A DNA stretch of 64,000 nt from Hirundichthys speculiger. Taxonomy: Eukaryota > Chordata > Actinopteri > Beloniformes > Exocoetidae. The position numbers and the translations under genes are program-made. Under the pieces are notes generated by a model. That model was not told the DNA's origin, ran no database searches, and saw only the letters and a list, made by a program, of their open reading frames with translations. Where the stretch lies: NCBI GenBank assembly GCA_018398805.1, contig JAGFBZ010001885.1:1265001-1329000 (forward strand), read 5' to 3'. Shown here piece by piece: positions 1 through 10,355 of the stretch. Numbering within the stretch: the stretch's first letter is position 1; every line of letters starts with the position of its first letter.

Positions 1-720
1 CTTTAAGCGCAACTCTGTGTCCTTTGACCTTTGCTGCAGGGAACTGGTCTCCTGCTCCATCATGGAGTCCTGCTCAGCTCTCAGCTTGGTGATAAGCTGT
101 TGGTTTTCTCTCACTTGGTCTGCATGAGACTTCATTTCTCTTTCCAGATCCTGCTGAAATCTCTCAGTCTTCCCTCTCTCCGCCAGGACGTCGGTTTCAT
201 ATTTCATGTTCAGCTCCTCATATAAACTATTGGTTTTGTCCAGTTCTTCTTGGATGTCCTTGTATTTTTGCTGTTCAGTCTGGAGCTCGATGGGAAACCT
301 TTCCTGGTTGAGAGTATAGGCAGTTTGAAGCTCCTCGTAGTCTTTCTGAAGAACTTTTTTCTTCTTTTGTCTTACGGTGCTTTGCGCCAGAGAAGTCATT
401 TTATCTGCGCTGAGAGTATCTGCGTCAGCGTACTTCTGCAGTCTCTCTATCTCCCTCTTTGTATCTTTACCCTGGTTGATGTACATTTCTTTGAGGGCTT
501 TCAGTTTTACAACCTGAGATCTTGTTTGTTCCAAATCACTGAACAGTTGGTTTGCTCTTAAAGTTTCCTTGTGGGTGTTGGCTCTCTCAGAATTCAACAG
601 AATATTCAGCCTGTGAATTTCTTCATGGAGCTTTTGGTCGTTGTTCTCCATCCAGCGTTGGCGGTTTTCACCGCTCCACTCTTGCCTCCTGTACGGGAAT
701 CTTGATGGTTGATGTGCCAT
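1..720 (-). CDS. Coiled-coil protein, intronless 5' part (partial, unrecognised)
   Basis: Reading the minus strand from the ATG at 718-720 gives 240 codons without a stop, still open at the window edge. An in-frame TGA lies 14 codons upstream (760-762), so this ATG is the natural start. The protein begins MAHQPSRFPYRRQEW and then becomes a highly charged Glu/Lys/Gln-rich chain with heptad-like Leu/Ile spacing, typical of a long coiled coil. No membrane segment or catalytic motif is visible. The frame is uninterrupted over 720 bases, unlike the short exons nearby, so this is either one large exon or a retrogene. It lies upstream of, and antisense to, the cadherin exons and may therefore be nested in a cadherin intron. 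I do not recognise the family; function unknown. A GC-box-like GGGCGG lies about 180 bp upstream on the same strand. Confidence 0.72.
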   Translation of the reverse strand, partial: MAHQPSRFPYRRQEWSGENRQRWMENNDQKLHEEIHRLNILLNSERANTHKETLRANQLFSDLEQTRSQVVKLKALKEMYINQGKDTKREIERLQKYADADTLSADKMTSLAQSTVRQKKKKVLQKDYEELQTAYTLNQERFPIELQTEQQKYKDIQEELDKTNSLYEELNMKYETDVLAERGKTERFQQDLEREMKSHADQVRENQQLITKLRAEQDSMMEQETSSLQQRSKDTELRLK

Positions 721-1229
721 TTGAAGTTGACTGATGGTTAGTTTGAACAGATGTGTGTTTCAGCAGTTAGATTTTGCTTATTGCTCAGAGATGTGCCTCT
801 GTTGGAATATTGGAGCTGTTGGAATGATGTCATATAGCATTCTCAGGTTGTCGTGGAAACCGCTGCTCTGATCTGGAGAACTACCTGAATTCCAAAGCTC
901 CGCCCACTCTGTTTACTTTTGTCATGTTTGTTTACATTTAGAATTGTACACAATAAAATAATTCTAAAATGGACACATTACTGTATCATACAACTGCAGT
1001 GCTTTTATTTCATTATTAAACTTATATTATCCAATTTAATACTCTGTTGAGGGCAGAATTATTAGTTGAGCTTTAGTTTATGTGAAGGTTTGTGTGAGAA
1101 GTTGAGTTTTTCAAATACTTTTTGAAATTCTTGAATCATAGTGCCTAAATAACATTTATTTTGGACCTTGATATTTTTTTTCCATATAATTCAATTAAAG
1201 AGTAAATATTTATGCTAATGAGCATAAAG
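721..1229. other. Upstream flank of the coiled-coil gene
   Basis: No coding signal was seen. The part next to 720 would be the 5' UTR and promoter of the minus-strand coiled-coil gene; a GC-box-like site sits near 898-906. The rest is AT-rich. Confidence 0.35.
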
Positions 1230-1497
1230 GTTGGACTCTGGATCAATGGAAGAAGGTCATGTGGTCTGATGAGTCCAGATTGACCCTGTTCCAGAGTGAT
1301 GGGAGCATCAGGGTAAGAAGAGAAGCAGATGAAGTGATGCTCCCATCATGCCTAGCGCCTACTGTACCAGCCTGTGGGTTCAGTGTTCTGATCTGGGGTT
1401 GCTGCAGTTGGTCAGGTCCAGGTTCAGCAACAGTATGAGCTCAAAGAATGAGGTCAGCTGACTACCTGAATATACTGAAGGACCAGGTTATTACATC
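1230..1497 (+). pseudogene. Tc1-like transposase fragment
   Basis: Plus-strand translation gives the Tc1 catalytic neighbourhood W-K-K-V-M-W-S-D-E-S followed by L-F-Q-S-D-G and, after a degraded stretch, an I-W-G-C motif like the conserved glycine-rich W-G-C block. The frame is broken and no terminal repeats are visible, so this is a fossil piece of the DDE domain. Confidence 0.6.
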
Positions 1498-2646
1498 AAT
1501 GGAATTCAAATAGGTTCATAATAATGTTGGTCTAGAGTTAAAAATGTGATATGGCATTTTTATGTATTATGATACAGTTATATTTGAATCCTGTAACATA
1601 TGACATTATACAGCATCACAGATGTGAGTGCCTGGAGACGAGATTTAATATAACAAATAGATAACACGGTGGGATGGGAATCATACTCTATATCAATAAA
1701 GTATAAAGTATTTTCATTCATACTCAGGGCTGGATCTAGGACTCACTCGAGGGATATATTTCTCAGCTGGCTTGTGTCAGCACCCGCCTGGAGGATTCAA
1801 AAATGTTGCTGGGGTGGCGACATGGAGTACGCCTTACCGAGGGATGGAGGGAGGGATGGATGGAAATCCACTGGTTCTATGTGTCTTTCTGTTCCCTATA
1901 AGTGATATAACGCAGGGTGAAATCCCTCCGGCATCATCAGCTTAAATAAACTGCCCCTCTTTTATTTAATTACTGCTTTTGTTGTTAGTGTTGTTCCTGC
2001 ACGGGGAAGGTCGCTGCGTTGTGACAAAGCTCTGCTCTGATTGACCAACAGAGAAAGGTTTAACACTCTAAAGCTTTTAGAAACTAAAAAACTAATTTCC
2101 TTAAGAGATAATGTGATGAAGACTGGAAATGAGAATTAACGTGGGACCTAAAAGGTTACAAATGTAACTCTAAGTGAAGGTCAGTTTTGCTTTTCTTAAG
2201 CCTGTTTGCAACTCCAGCTAAAGTTTTAAACCATGTGATTAATCAACTATTATTGTAATAAATAATTATTGAATTTACTGAAATATGGGCAGTTTGTTTG
2301 CTGTTGCCGTGGGATGGACTTCCCATCCACAGCAACTGTTGCTGATAGCATCTGTTTTCATGTGACATGTGTAGCCAACAGTAAAAGTTATGACTCTTTT
2401 ACATATGAATTACCACATCTTTGGTTAATATCAACAAGGAAATGAATAAAATCATCGGCTTCATTTCTAAAGCACGTTTATCGCTTGATTACAAAAACAT
2501 ATCACTTTTCAATATTGCTCAAGGCCAGTTCCATCAAAGAGCATCTTTTCCAGGAGGCACACCTTGCCTGAAGAATTTTCATCATTTATTTAGTGATGCT
2601 AATGGCTGCGTCACTGAAATGTCACCTGTGTCTGTCTCCACTCCAG
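1498..2646 (+). other. Probable cadherin intron
   Basis: No exon, RNA gene or clear repeat was recognised. It ends in a pyrimidine-rich tract and AG (2645-2646) that form the acceptor of the next cadherin exon. Confidence 0.5.
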
Positions 2647-2801
2647 TGCTGCTGCTGGGCATTTTTCTCTACACGCGCTGGAGATCCTACAAAGGTCTAA
2701 AGGAGGGTGTTTATCACGTGTCAGCGCATCATGACGGCTGGGAGGACATCCGAGAGAACGTCCTCAACTATGACGAGGAGGGAGGTGGCGAGGAGGACCA
2801 G
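2647..2801 (+). CDS. Cadherin penultimate exon (end of membrane helix, p120-binding region)
   Basis: The acceptor is a pyrimidine tract plus CAG at 2644-2646 and the donor is CAG|GTACGC at 2802. The exon is 155 bp, entering in phase 1 and leaving in phase 0. It encodes L-L-G-I-F-L-Y-T-R-W-R, the membrane exit, then V-Y-H-V-S-A-H-H and the D-E-E-G-G-G-E-E-D block. The open frame upstream of 2647 is intron read-through. Confidence 0.88.
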
Positions 2802-5800
2802 GTACGCTGCTCAGACAGATGCAGGCATTAAACCACGTGGTAAAGTTAGGTATTAACTCCTAAAAGCACCTGTGTTCTTCAAAATGGTATATTAAAAAAA
2901 AAAAAAACCTTCTCCAGTGTCATCCATGGAGTATATCAGATGTCTGGCCTTGCCTTTCTGAGTCTGAAGGTGACGCTCTGCAGATTCAAAGCAGAAATCT
3001 TCAGCCACGGCGATAAGATCTGACTTTTCTTGGAATATAAATTGTAACATATAAAAGAGAAAAGAATTGAATGGGAAAATGCTTCTGACTTGATAACTTC
3101 ATCTATTTTTTTTTTCTTCTTGGCAGTCGATACAAGATACCATTTTTTACAGTGGATTAAGTCAGTTAAATTTGGAATAAAATTCAGCAGTGTGTGTGGT
3201 AGTGTTTTAATTAGACCCACGCAAAATCCTTATCTCCCCTTTCCACCGGCTGGAGAAACCCACATGCACTCAACAGTACTGAAGAGCTTGCATAATATCA
3301 CGGCTTTGATCGAAGCAAAAACCCGCTCACATGTTGGAAAAACAGCACACGCAGCATGTAGTCGCCAGGACCAGAACCAGAACCACCAGCTCAGGGACCA
3401 TTGTTCTGAGTCCGACGGTTTGTCATCTGCTCTGCAGCATCTTGGGTTTTTGACACCAACCGTCCCCACAGCTCCTCTGAAAACATCAACTCCTTTATTT
3501 TATACATAATACATTTGTTACTGAGTATTAACACCCTTTGTTTTCCAGGTATTAATGTAAATGTCGTCTTGAGATCCTTTGATCAAAAATACCACATAGA
3601 TACCGCGCTGAAGGCATCTGCCCAGCGACCACCATATAAGGTGCAGACTACCGGGTGATCCACATGATCTCCTGAACTCCTAATCTAACGAATCTTTTAA
3701 CCTGAGGTTTCTTCTGTCCAACGAATTCTTCAAAAGCGGTTACTCTGCTGCAGACAACTGCAGTGTTTCTATTATCTGAGAAACCTCCATCAGGATCCAC
3801 CGCAGCTCCATGACGCCGTTGGTGTCTCTACAACGGCCCGAGATCTGTCAGCAGATCCACTTAATCAACAATGTCCATCAGTTAAGATAAGCCTATTATG
3901 TTTCAGATGTATTATCATGTTTAAAACACATGATTTAGAAGTATATAACAGTCCATTTAAGCATTAACGTGGTAAAGTCTGAGAATGACAGCAACATTTA
4001 TGTGTGCTCCTCATTTACACTAAGCGTGGTCAGAGGCAGAGGTTAGAACTTCTAAAATGTTCATGAATGACACGTGCAAACTTCTGTCCACTCAGGGTTT
4101 ATGCATGAATCCATTTTGCTCACGTATCATGAGTGAGACCCTTTTTCTTTAATGGAGGGCTGAGAAGTTGATCGAAAGCGACATTCAGAGCCTTTAACCG
4201 ACGTAATCTTGTCCATGTGAGCTGTTTGACAGATTCATGCTCATTCAACATATTTCATTTGAGAAACATCAGCATTTTTACATCTACGGTAAAAAACGGG
4301 ACGTAGCTCACTGCAGCTTGGTCGTGTGAACGTGGCCTGGATGTTTTGGAGCTGACACACGATAAGCTACAACTTTAGACTCTGTTCGCCGTGTCGAATG
4401 TTAAAACAGAAAAGTTTCACTGGGAATTTGGCTGTTTGATCCCACCTTTAAAAGCTGTCATAATTTCCTAAAGCAGTGATTCCCAACGTGTGGGCCCCGG
4501 CCCCCTGTTGGGCCGTCGCGGTACTGCAGGTGGGGCGTGAGAGGTCATTAAAATTAAACAAATATGTTTTAAATCCTCGATCTTTTTTAAAATATGTTTT
4601 TAATTACTGTAAAATATTAAGGACATGATTTAAAAACATTAAGAAGTAACAAAACAAACCAATTAAGCGTTATTCTACTGTCATTTTTAACTTAATATGA
4701 CAAGTGTCACCTTATTTATTGACCCCTTACATTAATATCAGATCATGGTTTCTAGTCCTGTATGTTGATCACAGTTGTGATTAAAGGTTTCGGTGGGCCA
4801 CGGAGATTTTTCACATTTCAAATTGGGCCTTGGTGTTCTGAAGTTTGGGAATGACTGTCCAAAGCTATTAATAGAGATGTTCATTTCATGGGAGTTTTAA
4901 AGTTAAAGGTGGAGTAGGTGTTGTTTGAAAAACGGTTCCAGCAATCCAACTCAAGTGAGATTTTGAAAATATACACTCCCTCCCTCCTCCCAAAGGCTCC
5001 GCCTCCTCCTCTTCAGCTCACCCCTCGAAACCACGCCTTCACATGATTCACGACTACATGAACCATAGGGAGGGAGGGAGGGAGGGGTGATATTTGATGG
5101 ACGTATTAGGCAGCCAATCAAAATAGTGATGATCACTTTTTTGATTGGTCAGAGTTTTTCTCTGATTATACCTTCTAGACTGGACCAAAATGTTTCGTTT
5201 TTTTTGCAAACATTTTATTTCAGTGGGTGCAATGGAAATGTGAAAAGGTTTTCAGGCAATATTGTAAAAAGTGTTGCAAAAAAACAACACCCACCCCACC
5301 TTTAAGTAAATGGTTCCCCTTGTGAGAACTGACCTGGCTTCACATGGTTCTGTTGGGTCAGCTCGGCCCAGCCTTCCCATGCATGGATCATATCACTACT
5401 GATTTTGTTATCCATTTTTGTTCTTTTACTCCTTGTCTTCATTATATGGTGATTTTTAAATGGAGGGGGTTGATCCCAGCACATGCATAGTTGGTGAACT
5501 CTGGGCTGCACCTGCAAACGGACCTGCTAAACCAGAGCAGCTGCATCAGATCCACATCACAGGGAACTTCTGTATTTGCTTTTCTTTTCTGTTATAGTTT
5601 GTCCAAAACATCTACAGTATTTTCTCTTTTGCACCATACCACATGCTGCTGTAAATTTCTTTTATATGCAGTACATGTTTGATATCTCCCTGGAGGAAAA
5701 AAAAAAAAAAAAAAAAAAGGAACACTTGCCACTTGTCACATAATCAGCTTTAGACAAGCAGCCGCCTCCACCTTCCATGTGCACATTTCCACCTCCTCCT

Positions 5801-6878
5801 ACGTCCTATTTCATCTCTGTGGCATGGCTGTATTTGTGCTGGAATCACGTTAGTAGTGAAGTGTTGGGCTTTTCCGGTACAAGTCAGAGTAAAAGCAGCT
5901 GTAAACCTCAGAGTCTGAAGAGGAAAGAAAAGGAGGAAGCTTCATCTCCTTTCTGAATCATATTTTTGTCCTCTGGGTCACAACCGATGCTCCAAAATTA
6001 CAACTTTTCAGTGACAGTAAATGGAGATTGATTGGGAACTCGGATAGGTGGAGCATTCACAGTAAACGAAATGGAAGGGCTGATTGTTTTTCTGCTCTCT
6101 TTTCATTTTTCTGCTTCAGCACTGTCACATTTCATTTTTTTTCTGCCTCATCTCCCTCCCCGAGACATTCAAACGTTCACTTCAGCTTCATCTCTCCTTT
6201 TTTTTTTTTTTAAAGCCCCTCTGCTAACTGGGCCCTGTTTCCTGTTTTTGTACAAATATGTGTCTGTGTTTCCAGAACGCCTACGACATGGCGGAGCTGC
6301 AGAAGTCTCTCCAGCCAAGCCCGGCCCAGTCGGTCCAGTACTGCCGAGCCAGAGCCCTGCACCACCCTCCCCCCCACTCCCATCATCACCACCACCTCAT
6401 CCACCAGGCGCCCCCCACCCCAGCCTGCGTGCAGCCTCTGGACCCCCTCAGCAGGACGTCCAGCTCCACGACGTTGCCCCCTTCTGCTGCCTCCACGTCC
6501 TCCACCACCACCACCACCACCAGTGTCCGCAGGGACGTGCCCCCCAGCAGGCCCCCGGCCCAGGGTCAGGCCCGCCCCTCCCAGCTGGCACGGCGCTCCC
6601 TGTCGTTTTCCAGCCAGGACCTGGCCCGTTACCTGTGCGAGATCATCCGCGACGCTGACCAACATCCAGACACGGGGCCTTTCGATTCCCTGCAGGTCTT
6701 CTCCACCGAGGGGGGGGGCTCACCTGCCGGCTCTCTCAGCTCTTTCAGTTCAGCGGGGCTGGATGGAGGGGGTTTGGGAGATGGGGAGGTGAGGAGGGAG
6801 GAGACACTTGGGGACTGGGGGCCACGCTTTGAGAAGCTGCGGGCGCTCTATGAGCAAGCCGAAGCCAGCGACCTCTGA
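2647..6878 (+). CDS. Type III classical (CadN/neural-cadherin-like) cadherin, C-terminal two exons
   Basis: Two exons, 2647-2801 and 6276-6878, join in phase 0 to encode the end of a membrane helix and a complete cytoplasmic tail of about 250 residues. The juxtamembrane part contains R-E-N-V-L-N-Y-D-E-E-G-G-G-E-E-D, the p120-catenin-binding block of classical cadherins. The C-terminus has Y/F-D-S-L-x-V-F, G-S-L-S-S and W-G-P-R-F-E-K-L, the beta-catenin-binding block. The short juxtamembrane spacing and the preceding R-W-R-S-Y-K-G resemble Drosophila CadN and the neural-cadherin-like type III cadherins retained in fish and birds rather than CDH1/CDH2. Such proteins link cells by calcium-dependent adhesion and anchor actin through catenins. 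The ectodomain exons lie to the left of the window. An unusual His/Pro/Ser/Thr-rich linker separates the two binding blocks. Confidence 0.88.
4474..4857. mobile_element. hAT-type non-autonomous element, copy 1
   Basis: Starts CAGTGATTCCCAACGTGTGG and ends TTTGGGAATGACTG, which are imperfect inverted ends. It matches the element at 56210-56570 along its length apart from indels. The flanks (TCCTAAAG and TCCAAAG) look like an 8-bp target duplication with one lost base. Only non-coding DNA lies inside. Confidence 0.75.
4907..5301. mobile_element. TTAA-flanked MITE, piggyBac-like
   Basis: The ends are inverted: AGGTGGAGTAGGTGTTGTTT on the left, and the complement of AAACAACACCCACCCCACCT on the right. 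Both are bordered by TTAA (4903-4906 and 5302-5305), the target duplication expected of piggyBac-type elements. The interior is non-coding with no transposase. Confidence 0.6.
6276..6878 (+). CDS. Cadherin last coding exon (low-complexity linker and beta-catenin-binding region)
   Basis: The acceptor TTCCAG ends at 6275 and the frame continues as N-A-Y-D-M-A-E-L-Q, the usual step after the E-E-D block. 200 codons and TGA at 6876-6878. Residues about 28-110 are a His/Pro/Ser/Thr-rich linker with a run of five His and a run of Thr. Residues about 120-200 hold the catenin-binding blocks E-I-I-R-D-A-D, F-D-S-L-Q-V-F and W-G-P-R-F-E-K-L. Two other long open frames over the same bases are compositional shadows of this GC-rich exon. 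Confidence 0.9.
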   Translation, partial: NAYDMAELQKSLQPSPAQSVQYCRARALHHPPPHSHHHHHLIHQAPPTPACVQPLDPLSRTSSSTTLPPSAASTSSTTTTTTSVRRDVPPSRPPAQGQARPSQLARRSLSFSSQDLARYLCEIIRDADQHPDTGPFDSLQVFSTEGGGSPAGSLSSFSSAGLDGGGLGDGEVRREETLGDWGPRFEKLRALYEQAEASDL

Positions 6879-8214
6879 GCTCTAAACCTCACTGGACTGG
6901 AGCCTGATGATGGGCCCCTTAGGAGAAAAAAATCAATTAAGAGATGCTTGTTGGTGAAGGAGACGAAAAATGGCAAGAGACCGACTGACATAGTCTCATC
7001 CGTTACCAAGCACTGTGCTGACAACTGACACGAACTGTGTTGTATCTGCTGGATGATGAGCCTTGTCAGTCAACATGGCGGCCTCACTGACGAATGAAAG
7101 TATCCCTGTGAGAAGAGCTCTGCATTCCCCCCGCCTCGGAAAAAAAACTGCTCTCCAACAGCAGGCTTTATCAAACCCAGAAGGTTCGATTAAAAGGCAT
7201 CAGAATGTCACTCTCTACCCGGGATACTCACCATGATGGAACTGAGCTTCGCCATCAGATAAATGGGTGCCAGTCACAAACACTGAATTTTCTCTCGGCT
7301 GAAGTCCTAAAATGTTGTGGAAAAAAAAGAGAAAAAAAAAAAAGGCAAGTGAAACACCGGCAAAAATGTATTTTTATCACGTTGCTGCTGAATGAAGTCA
7401 TTGTAAATAAGGGGCATATATTTCACACCGCGCTGTCACATGGTCAAACAGCGGAGATCTATGAGGTCACACCGAGCAGCCCATACAACACAGTTTGGAT
7501 TTTCACTACCGTGGACACATTGTGTTCTTGCTTCCTGGCTGTACACAGCTTCTCTCAGTGTTTGACAAAAAAAAAAAAAAAAAAAAGATAAAAGAAGTGC
7601 TTCAGCCGTCCCTGGGTAACAGTGTGAGATGTTTTGCTGTCTTTCGCTGGATTGAGTAAATCTGTATTGGTTGGGTGTTCCGAGCATCAACGCGCTGTGG
7701 GTTGTGAAAACATCAAGCTTTCTACTTAGTACAGCACCTGCGTCTTCATTTGATTTCCTATTCTCATTCGCACTCCTCTGCCGCTCATCCCTGCCCACCC
7801 AAGGGGGGGGGGGTGCAGAAAAACTCAGAGAGATTCGTAACAAAGAAGTGTGAGTGGACGTGTGGACTGCAGGAGGGAGGAAATGCATGCTCTGTTGCTC
7901 CGTCGCTCCGTCGCTCTGCTCCTCCTCAGGCATACTAAATGTGGCAGCTGCGAGAGACTAATTTAACAGACAATTGCTCAGTAGAATGCCAACTATGTCA
8001 CACGGCTGTCCAAGGTGAATACTCGAGGAAGAAAAACCAGCGTGTGGATATTTATTAGGATTATACAGCCGCAAATTAGAGAATATGGGGTCATCTTTAC
8101 ATCTAATTTGATTCTTTTCTTCCCTTACAGAGGGTATGAAACCAAGGGATTGCATGATTAGTGTCATTACCTTGAATTAAACTGAATTAAACTGAACTTC
8201 ACCCATCCCTACAC

Positions 8215-8445
8215 AGGGGGGAGGGGGGGAGGTGGGTCCAGGGTTGCCAGTCTGTCAGTTAACCTAACATGCAAGTTCTTGACTCTGGAATAAGCAGAGA
8301 AAATCCAATCAGGCAACGTAGACCATGTAAACTCCATGTAGAAAGGTCCCAGGTGACAATCAAACCCAGACATTTCAGGGCTGCACCTTCTCAACAACAC
8401 TTTCTCCCTTTCCTCCCACACATATCCTAATGTGTGTGCCATTAC
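8215..8445. repeat. L2/LINE 3'-tail-like interspersed repeat
   Basis: Contains the phrase TTAACCTAACATGCAAGTTC and a downstream AGAAAGGTCCCAG followed by AATCAAACCCAGA. It resembles the better-kept stretch at 13500-13665 and a repeat common in fish genomes. Family name inferred. Confidence 0.4.
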
Positions 8446-9315
8446 AGGGTAGTAAACATCACATTTATTCTTACTAAAATCAAAAAGAGTGCCAACATCC
8501 CCATTTCCAGGTTGAAACCAATCCAGGAAGTAACAGAAATTGCAGTTCCTCTACTGACCACAAGGTGCTGGATCCAAAACATTAGTTAAGGCAGAGAAAG
8601 ATAATTTATGGCAGTTTGATTGACAGCTAGCCTCTAGCTCTGGCTGTCCCAAAGGCTCTGAAGAAAACAGATTTGATCAGAATGAATATAAAGTAATATT
8701 AATCAGCATCATTTGTTAATATAAGATAAGCCAGCCAAACTAAAACAGCTAACTGTAACTGAACTAAGGTGGGCGTTACAGCCTTTTTTTTTAAACATGG
8801 TGCCATGCAGTTGGAGGAAAAAAGAGGCTTCAAAACGACTGTAGAAACCTTTGGGTGACGTCACTGGAGGTCACAGATGTTCAGAGTAGGCTTTCATGGT
8901 TTTATGTTATTGTGCGCTGTAGAAGAAGAAATACAAAAACCCCTCCCAGCCATCCTTTGAGAAACATCAGTCTGAAACAGTTCAATGATTATTCTCACAC
9001 ATTTGTGGACAAACAGATCTTCTTTCCTCTTCAGAGTCTTTTGTATCAAACCATCATTGACCATCATAATTGTCATTATGTGTTTGACTTGACCTCCTTA
9101 CTGGCACTAAATTCCCATGTAACAACTTTTGTAAACTGAAAAAATGTATATTAGCAATGCAGTTGATGAGACAAAACATGAAATGTCTTCTCAGTGAAAT
9201 AGCATTGGCAGTTCATACCGTCTTCAGTGAAATAAGTCAAAGAAAATTTAAGATCTCTCTATTTTCTTTTATTTACATTTTTTTCTGATTTGGGGTTAAA
9301 CATGTATACTAAAAA

Positions 9316-10355
9316 AGTAGGGAAATTTGTGTTTGGTAGATCATTTCTTCATTCTAACAATGCTTCTTGGCAATAAATATTTGCCACTTGATTGATTTGC
9401 CAATCAATTCCCAAACGACAATAATCTCCCAAACAAGTTTTTTTTTTTGCTGTCTCTATTAATTCCTGGTACCTCCAGGTGCACAATCAGAACATTAAAA
9501 CAGGTAATTTCTGAGGTAACAGTAGAAACTTTTAACGGGGAGTTCAACTTGTCAGTTGTTACAAATAACTTTGTTTCTGTTGAATCCTCCGTCTGGGAGA
9601 ACTTTAAAATGAAAATGTCCATGTTAAAGTTCAGTAACTTTACCAATCCGTGTATCATCCATTCTTTCCATTTTCAATTGTCAATCAAAAAATAATAATT
9701 AAAAAGTTACATTTTATTACGTTTTTCATTTTTTAATCTAACACAAAAAAATGAAAAAAAAAACTGCTTGTTTTTTTAATATTTAAATTTTAGACTTGGA
9801 AAAAAAAATACAAAATTAAAAAACGGGCTGCAGGACTGAATTTGTTTTATAATCGAGGACTGGACTTTCTGTTGTCATTACACATCTGAGCCACTAGATG
9901 GAGCCGCACTGCAGTAACCAGCTAGAGAACAGCAGGACAGTGAACACATGGAGCAGATCTGATGGAACATGGAGGAATGACCACAAAGTTTGGTTGCAGT
10001 CCAGATTTTATTTTTTTTTTCAGACAGAATTGTTAATATTGCTACCTGAACTGTAAAGTTCACAGATTTTTACCGCTCTCCATGTCTGTTTTAGATTCCT
10101 TGTTTACCTGCCAATCCTCTTCCGGTTTCGCAGCAGCCAGGAACAGACTTTTCAAAATAAAAGCATGTGAGCAACATGCGTTAAGGCGCGATAAAATAAA
10201 TGTTGGCTTTAATAAATTAATGCGTTAACGCGATAATAACGCGTTAACTTTCCCAGCCCTAATAATAAACAATCTCAATAAGATTTATTACCAAGAAGCA
10301 TTGTTGCAACAAAGAAAAAAAATCTACCAAACAGACATATCCTTACTTTTTGTGC
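9316..10355. mobile_element. DNA transposon with ~60-bp inverted ends (family shared with 35085-35860)
   Basis: The left end (about 9316-9378) contains TGTGTTTGGTAGATCATTTC and AACAATGCTTCTTGGCAATA. The right end (about 10283-10352) has the same phrases inverted: ACCAAGAAGCATTGTTGCAA and ATCTACCAAACAGA. The same terminal phrases recur near 35085-35155 and 35810-35860, supporting a family. A hAT-like fragment (9529-10260) fills most of the interior. Probably Tc1/mariner-type; no transposase was recognised. Confidence 0.5.
9529..10260 (+). mobile_element. hAT-like element fragment (family of 27111-27923)
   Basis: Begins with TTTTAACGGGGAGTTCAACT and runs to TTAACTTTCCCAGCCCTAA. Long blocks match 27111-27394 and 27801-27923, for example GCAGCAGCCAG followed by AACAGACTTTTCAAAA. 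About 425 bp near 9645-10070 is absent from the other copy, so it is a further insertion here or a deletion there. Confidence 0.55.

Larger units (their letters stand above)
2802..6275 (+). other. Cadherin last intron
   Basis: A 3.5-kb intron bounded by GT (2802) and a pyrimidine-rich AG (6274-6275). It holds a hAT-type MITE (4474-4857) and a TTAA-flanked MITE (4907-5301). Nothing recognised in 2802-4473 or 5306-6275 apart from short A/T runs. Confidence 0.8.

Noticed and set aside
1669..1905. Possible upstream cadherin exon
   Set aside because: Translation lacks cadherin, EGF, LamG or membrane features and no acceptor/donor pair fits the phase.
2421..2646. N-terminal part of an open frame continuous with a cadherin exon
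   Set aside because: Precedes a strong acceptor AG at 2645-2646 and has no cadherin similarity; intron read-through.
3090..3509. 139-codon open frame in the cadherin intron
   Set aside because: No recognised motif, begins in a T-run, opposite-strand frames are equally open, and no splice support.
6032..6665. Long open frames on both strands over the cadherin last exon
   Set aside because: Overlap the well-supported cadherin frame; they are Pro/Ala/Gly-rich or Gly-rich shadows of GC-rich repetitive coding DNA.
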